Part shown: positions 61,189 to 64,000 of the stretch, in pieces
Layout of the letters: every line of letters starts with the position of its first letter
Position numbering within the stretch: the stretch's first letter is position 1
Assembly: GCA_025923075.1 (NCBI GenBank)
Contig: JAICGN010000003.1
Span: 1-64,000 of the forward strand
Length of the DNA: 64,000 nt
Source of the DNA: Chitinophagaceae bacterium
Lineage (GTDB): Bacteria > Bacteroidota > Bacteroidia > Chitinophagales > Chitinophagaceae
Reading direction: 5' to 3'
Notes under the pieces: model-generated
Seen by the model: only the letters and a program-made list of their open reading frames with translations
What the model was told of the DNA's origin: nothing
The model's database searches: none
Made by a program: the position numbers and the translations under genes

Positions 61189-62448
61189 ATGATGGAAAAA
61201 CAAGAATTAATACCGCATTTATTCAGAACCGAGTTCAGAAAAATAACTGCTGTGCTCTGTAAGCATTTTGGAATAGCGCATATCGAGATTGCAGAAGACA
61301 TTGCCAGCGATACTTTTTTACTGGCCGTTGAAACCTGGACCTATAAAGGCTTACCTGCTAATCCAACCGCCTGGCTTTATACGGTTGCAAAAAACAAAGC
61401 AAAGAACTTTATTCATCGAAGTGATATTTTCGGCGAAAAGATTGCTTTGGAAATAAAAAGAGCTTCTTTGGAAACAGAACAGCCAGAAATTGATTTATCC
61501 GAACAAAACATTATAGACAGTCAATTACAGATGCTCTTTGCAATCTGTCATCCTTCTATTCCCCCTGAGGCACAAATTGGTTTGGCCCTTCGCATTCTTT
61601 GTGGATTTGGGATCAACGAAATTGCAACTGCTTTTTTGACCAATAACGCTACGATCAACAAGCGACTATTCAGAGCAAAAGAAAAATTGCGGGCCGAAAA
61701 AGTAAAGATTCAACCCCATGATAAATCAACTATCAATAGTCGGTTAGGACCTGTACTGACAACTTTATATTTACTTTTCAGTGAAGGATATTATTCTGAA
61801 AGTGACGATATAATATTACGGGAAGAGCTCTGCGAAGAAGCAATGCGATTAACATCGATGCTTATTGAAAACGAAGGAACAAATCATCCCAACGTAAATG
61901 CACTTTATTCTTTAATGTGTTTTCATTCTTCGCGGTTTGCGGCAAGAAAAAACGCAAAAGGCGAAATGATCTTATATCATGATCAGGATGAATCGCTGTG
62001 GAACCAGGAATTGATCATCAAAGGAATTTATTTTCTTCATGAAGCCGCAAAAGGAAATGACGTTTCAAAATATCATATCGAAGCAAGTATTGCTTATTGG
62101 CATACTATTAAAACTGACACAAAGGAAAAATGGGAAAATATTTTACAACTCTATAATAAATTGTTGCAAATAGAATATTCACCAATTGCTGCCCTCAACA
62201 GGACTTTTGCGCTATCAAAGGCAAATGGAAAACAAGAAGCTATTATTGAAGCGGAGAAGTTGAATTTAGTGACCAATCATTTCTATTTCACGCTTCTTGG
62301 AGAACTTTATACAAACATAAATGTTGATAAAGCAAAAGAAAATTTTCAAAGAGCTTTGTCATTAGCAAAAACACAAACAGACAAACACACGATTCAAAAG
62401 AAGATCGGACGCCTGGCAATGCATACGTCAACTAGCAGTCTTATTTAA
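61189..62448 (+). CDS. ECF42-type RNA polymerase sigma factor
   Basis: A 419-aa extracytoplasmic-function sigma factor. Sigma2 (residues ~10-80, EDIASDTFLLAVETWTYKGL, TAWLYTVAKNKAKN) and sigma4 (~125-170, GFGINEIATAFLTNNATIN) are followed by a ~230-residue C-terminal extension with TPR-like helices (DUF6596). That extension and the DGPF neighbour define ECF42. No anti-sigma gene is present, and the extension is thought to replace it. ATG 61189 or 61192. Confidence 0.92.
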   Translation: MMEKQELIPHLFRTEFRKITAVLCKHFGIAHIEIAEDIASDTFLLAVETWTYKGLPANPTAWLYTVAKNKAKNFIHRSDIFGEKIALEIKRASLETEQPEIDLSEQNIIDSQLQMLFAICHPSIPPEAQIGLALRILCGFGINEIATAFLTNNATINKRLFRAKEKLRAEKVKIQPHDKSTINSRLGPVLTTLYLLFSEGYYSESDDIILREELCEEAMRLTSMLIENEGTNHPNVNALYSLMCFHSSRFAARKNAKGEMILYHDQDESLWNQELIIKGIYFLHEAAKGNDVSKYHIEASIAYWHTIKTDTKEKWENILQLYNKLLQIEYSPIAALNRTFALSKANGKQEAIIEAEKLNLVTNHFYFTLLGELYTNINVDKAKENFQRALSLAKTQTDKHTIQKKIGRLAMHTSTSSLI

Positions 62449-62600
62449 TGAACTTGACCCTCATAGGAACAACGCCGGCACCAACCGGGTTGGCATTTCT
62501 GCGATAAGATTTCCGTTTGGTATATGCTCTTTGAAGTCCATAGCTTTCGAACGTAAAGTTATTAAACCCCTTCAATTAAAAATTCTTCCTTTCTTTGTGC

Positions 62601-63176
62601 ATGTCTTTATCGCATAAAATCATCATCATTACAGCTCCTTCAGGTGCAGGTAAAACTTCCATCACAAAATATTTACTTAAGACTTTTCCGGATCAATTAA
62701 CATTTTCTATTTCGGCCGCTACACGGCAAAGACGACAATATGAAGAAGACGGAGTCGATTATCATTTTATGAGTGTGGAAGAGTTCAAAGAAAGAATACG
62801 GAACAATTCTTTTGTGGAATGGGAAATGGTGTACGAAGGCAAATACTATGGAACGCTGAAATCGGAGATCCACAGAATTTGGAAAGAAGGAAAAACGCCT
62901 TTGCTTGATATTGATGTCCAGGGCGCCGTACATGTGCGGCAACAACATCCCGATCAAACACTTTCCCTTTTTATTGAACCACCATCGGTGGATGAATTAA
63001 AGAAAAGACTGAACACCCGCGGTACTGAAACCCTGGAAAGCCTTGACACCCGACTAAATAAAGCCACTTATGAGCTTACATTTAAAGATCATTTTGATAA
63101 AGTGATCATAAACGACAACCTTGAAAAGGCGTGTCAGGAGGCGGTTAGGATCGTTTCAGTTTTCCTTTCAAAATAA
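62601..63176 (+). CDS. gmk: Guanylate kinase
   Basis: A 191-aa enzyme making GDP from GMP. TAPSGAGKTSI is the P-loop; SFSAATRQ-like ISAATRQRRQ and YHFMSVEEFKERI bind GMP; DIDVQGAVHVRQQ and RLNKATYEL follow. Start at ATG 62601; a TTG two codons upstream is unlikely. In many Bacteroidota it is next to yicC, which here is at 22846. Confidence 0.96.
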   Translation: MSLSHKIIIITAPSGAGKTSITKYLLKTFPDQLTFSISAATRQRRQYEEDGVDYHFMSVEEFKERIRNNSFVEWEMVYEGKYYGTLKSEIHRIWKEGKTPLLDIDVQGAVHVRQQHPDQTLSLFIEPPSVDELKKRLNTRGTETLESLDTRLNKATYELTFKDHFDKVIINDNLEKACQEAVRIVSVFLSK

Positions 63177-63250
63177 GCGTTTTACAGCATGTTTTACTTC
63201 GTGCTTCTTCTCATGCTGTATCTGCTGCGTTTGTTTATCTTTACTCTCCC

Positions 63251-64000
63251 ATGTTTGAGATTCGCATCATAATTTGGTTTATACTCACAATACTGCTGAT
63301 GGGATTCTTTGCCGGCATTGAAATGGCGTTTTACAGTGCGAACAAAATGAGCATTGAACTAAAAAAGAAACAGGGAAGAGCCAGTGGCCAGATTCTTGAT
63401 CAGTTCATAGATCATCCTGTTTATTTTCTTGGCACAACGTTGATCGGCTTCAATGTATTTTTGGTATTCTTCGGGTTGCAGATCAGTAAGGTAATGGAGC
63501 CTGTATGGAACAGGTTAGATGTTGGCTCCTATTCTTTGCGCATATTGATCGAAATTCTTTTATCAACGTTTCTTGTTCTTGTTTTTGCCGAATTTCTCCC
63601 CCGCGCTATTTTCCGTGCCAGAGCCAATGCACTACTCAGCCGGCTGGCTCAATTGATCGATATGTTTTATCAAATGTTCTACCCGATTGCTGCAGCATGC
63701 ATTGCATTAGCGAACTGGTTGCTGAAATACGTTTTTAATGTGCGGGTGGATGAGAAGAAAGAGGTATTTGGCCGCACCGATCTTGAACACCTTTTTCGAC
63801 AGGCAAAAGAGGCAGATGAAGAAAAACAACCGTTGAACACAGAATTCTTTGAAAATGCTCTTGAGTTGCCAAAAATCAGGATTCGCCAAAGCTTAGTGCC
63901 CCGTAAAGAAATTGTCGGCATTGATATCAAAGAATCGATCGATGCGTTGCGTAGTCTTTTAATTGAGACCAAACTATCAAGAATAGTTGTTTACGACGGA
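63251..64000 (+). CDS. CNNM/CorC-type (DUF21-CBS) membrane protein (3' end outside window)
   Basis: The first 250 codons of a hemolysin-type/CorC protein that continues past the right edge. The DUF21 domain with about four transmembrane segments (residues 1-140: GFFAGIEMAFYSANKMSIEL, FAEFLPRAIFRARA) is followed by the start of a CBS pair (SLVPRKEIVGIDIKES). Such proteins are linked to magnesium or cobalt export. A TATCTTTA near-match to the -7 box lies seven bases before the ATG. No earlier in-frame start exists. Confidence 0.9.
   Translation, partial: MFEIRIIIWFILTILLMGFFAGIEMAFYSANKMSIELKKKQGRASGQILDQFIDHPVYFLGTTLIGFNVFLVFFGLQISKVMEPVWNRLDVGSYSLRILIEILLSTFLVLVFAEFLPRAIFRARANALLSRLAQLIDMFYQMFYPIAAACIALANWLLKYVFNVRVDEKKEVFGRTDLEHLFRQAKEADEEKQPLNTEFFENALELPKIRIRQSLVPRKEIVGIDIKESIDALRSLLIETKLSRIVVYDG

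Noticed and set aside
62449-62600. CCAACC/GGTTGG palindrome as a terminator
   Set aside because: No T-run follows on either strand and the stem is short.

Overview
The window is a gene-dense piece of chromosome from a member of the Bacteroidota, most likely the Chitinophagaceae or a close relative. Evidence: gliding genes gldH and gldC, the phylum-typical families DUF4290 and DUF6089, a TAnnTTTG promoter box upstream of many genes, little sign of Shine-Dalgarno sites, and the clusters bamA-ompH-ompH-murI and rpmH-rnpA-yidD. I place 65 protein genes. Two are cut by the window edges: a YugP-like protease at the left and a CNNM/CorC-type membrane protein at the right. I found no tRNA, rRNA, insertion sequence, prophage or CRISPR array.

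Layout. 0-9 kb: radA, comF, a lipoprotein, glutathione peroxidase, holB, a RicT-like PSP1 protein and an alpha/beta hydrolase, nearly all on +. 9-18 kb: a GH3/beta-lactamase fusion, mutL, a PBP4-type carboxypeptidase, an arginase-fold protein and pheS. 18-28 kb: acyl-CoA dehydrogenase-type and SDR enzymes, lpxD, yicC, gldH, a two-component pair, and a HAD phosphatase. 27-38 kb: phospholipid synthesis (psd, cdsA), a CPBP protease, dusB, a second glutathione peroxidase, aldehyde dehydrogenase, two Gfo/Idh/MocA oxidoreductases, tadA and a DUF1080 protein. 38-40 kb: Mn-type superoxide dismutase, a Crp/Fnr regulator, a SnoaL-like protein and a LuxR-type response regulator. 40-56.6 kb: a long minus-strand run dominated by envelope biogenesis (yidD, rnpA, rpmH, murI, two OmpH/Skp, bamA, uppS, a second BamA-like protein, nadK, CvpA, gldC, a glycosyltransferase). 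57-64 kb on +: DUF4290, murA, an amino-acid permease, a DGPF/ECF42 sigma pair, gmk, CNNM.

Two themes stand out beyond ordinary housekeeping. First, the three largest intergenic gaps (before radA, yicC and DUF4290) each contain a plus-strand intrinsic terminator with no plus-strand gene upstream, so each probably ends an unannotated small RNA or a leader attenuator. Two of these RNAs carry perfectly complementary 15-nt segments just ahead of their terminators. Second, several short dispersed repeat families reach into coding regions. A CCCCTTTAGGGG-type element forms the N-terminal extension of three unrelated proteins. A CTAAGAG inverted repeat supplies the stop codons of convergent mutL and the PBP4 gene, and a related arm carries the pheS -10-like box. 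Other repeats fill linkers in MutL, PheS and the polymerase III delta-prime subunit.

Several enzymes have changed active sites: the arginase-fold protein has lost exactly the ligands of one of its two metals, MutL has a degenerate endonuclease motif, MurA has Asp at the fosfomycin-target Cys, and both glutathione peroxidases lack the catalytic Gln.
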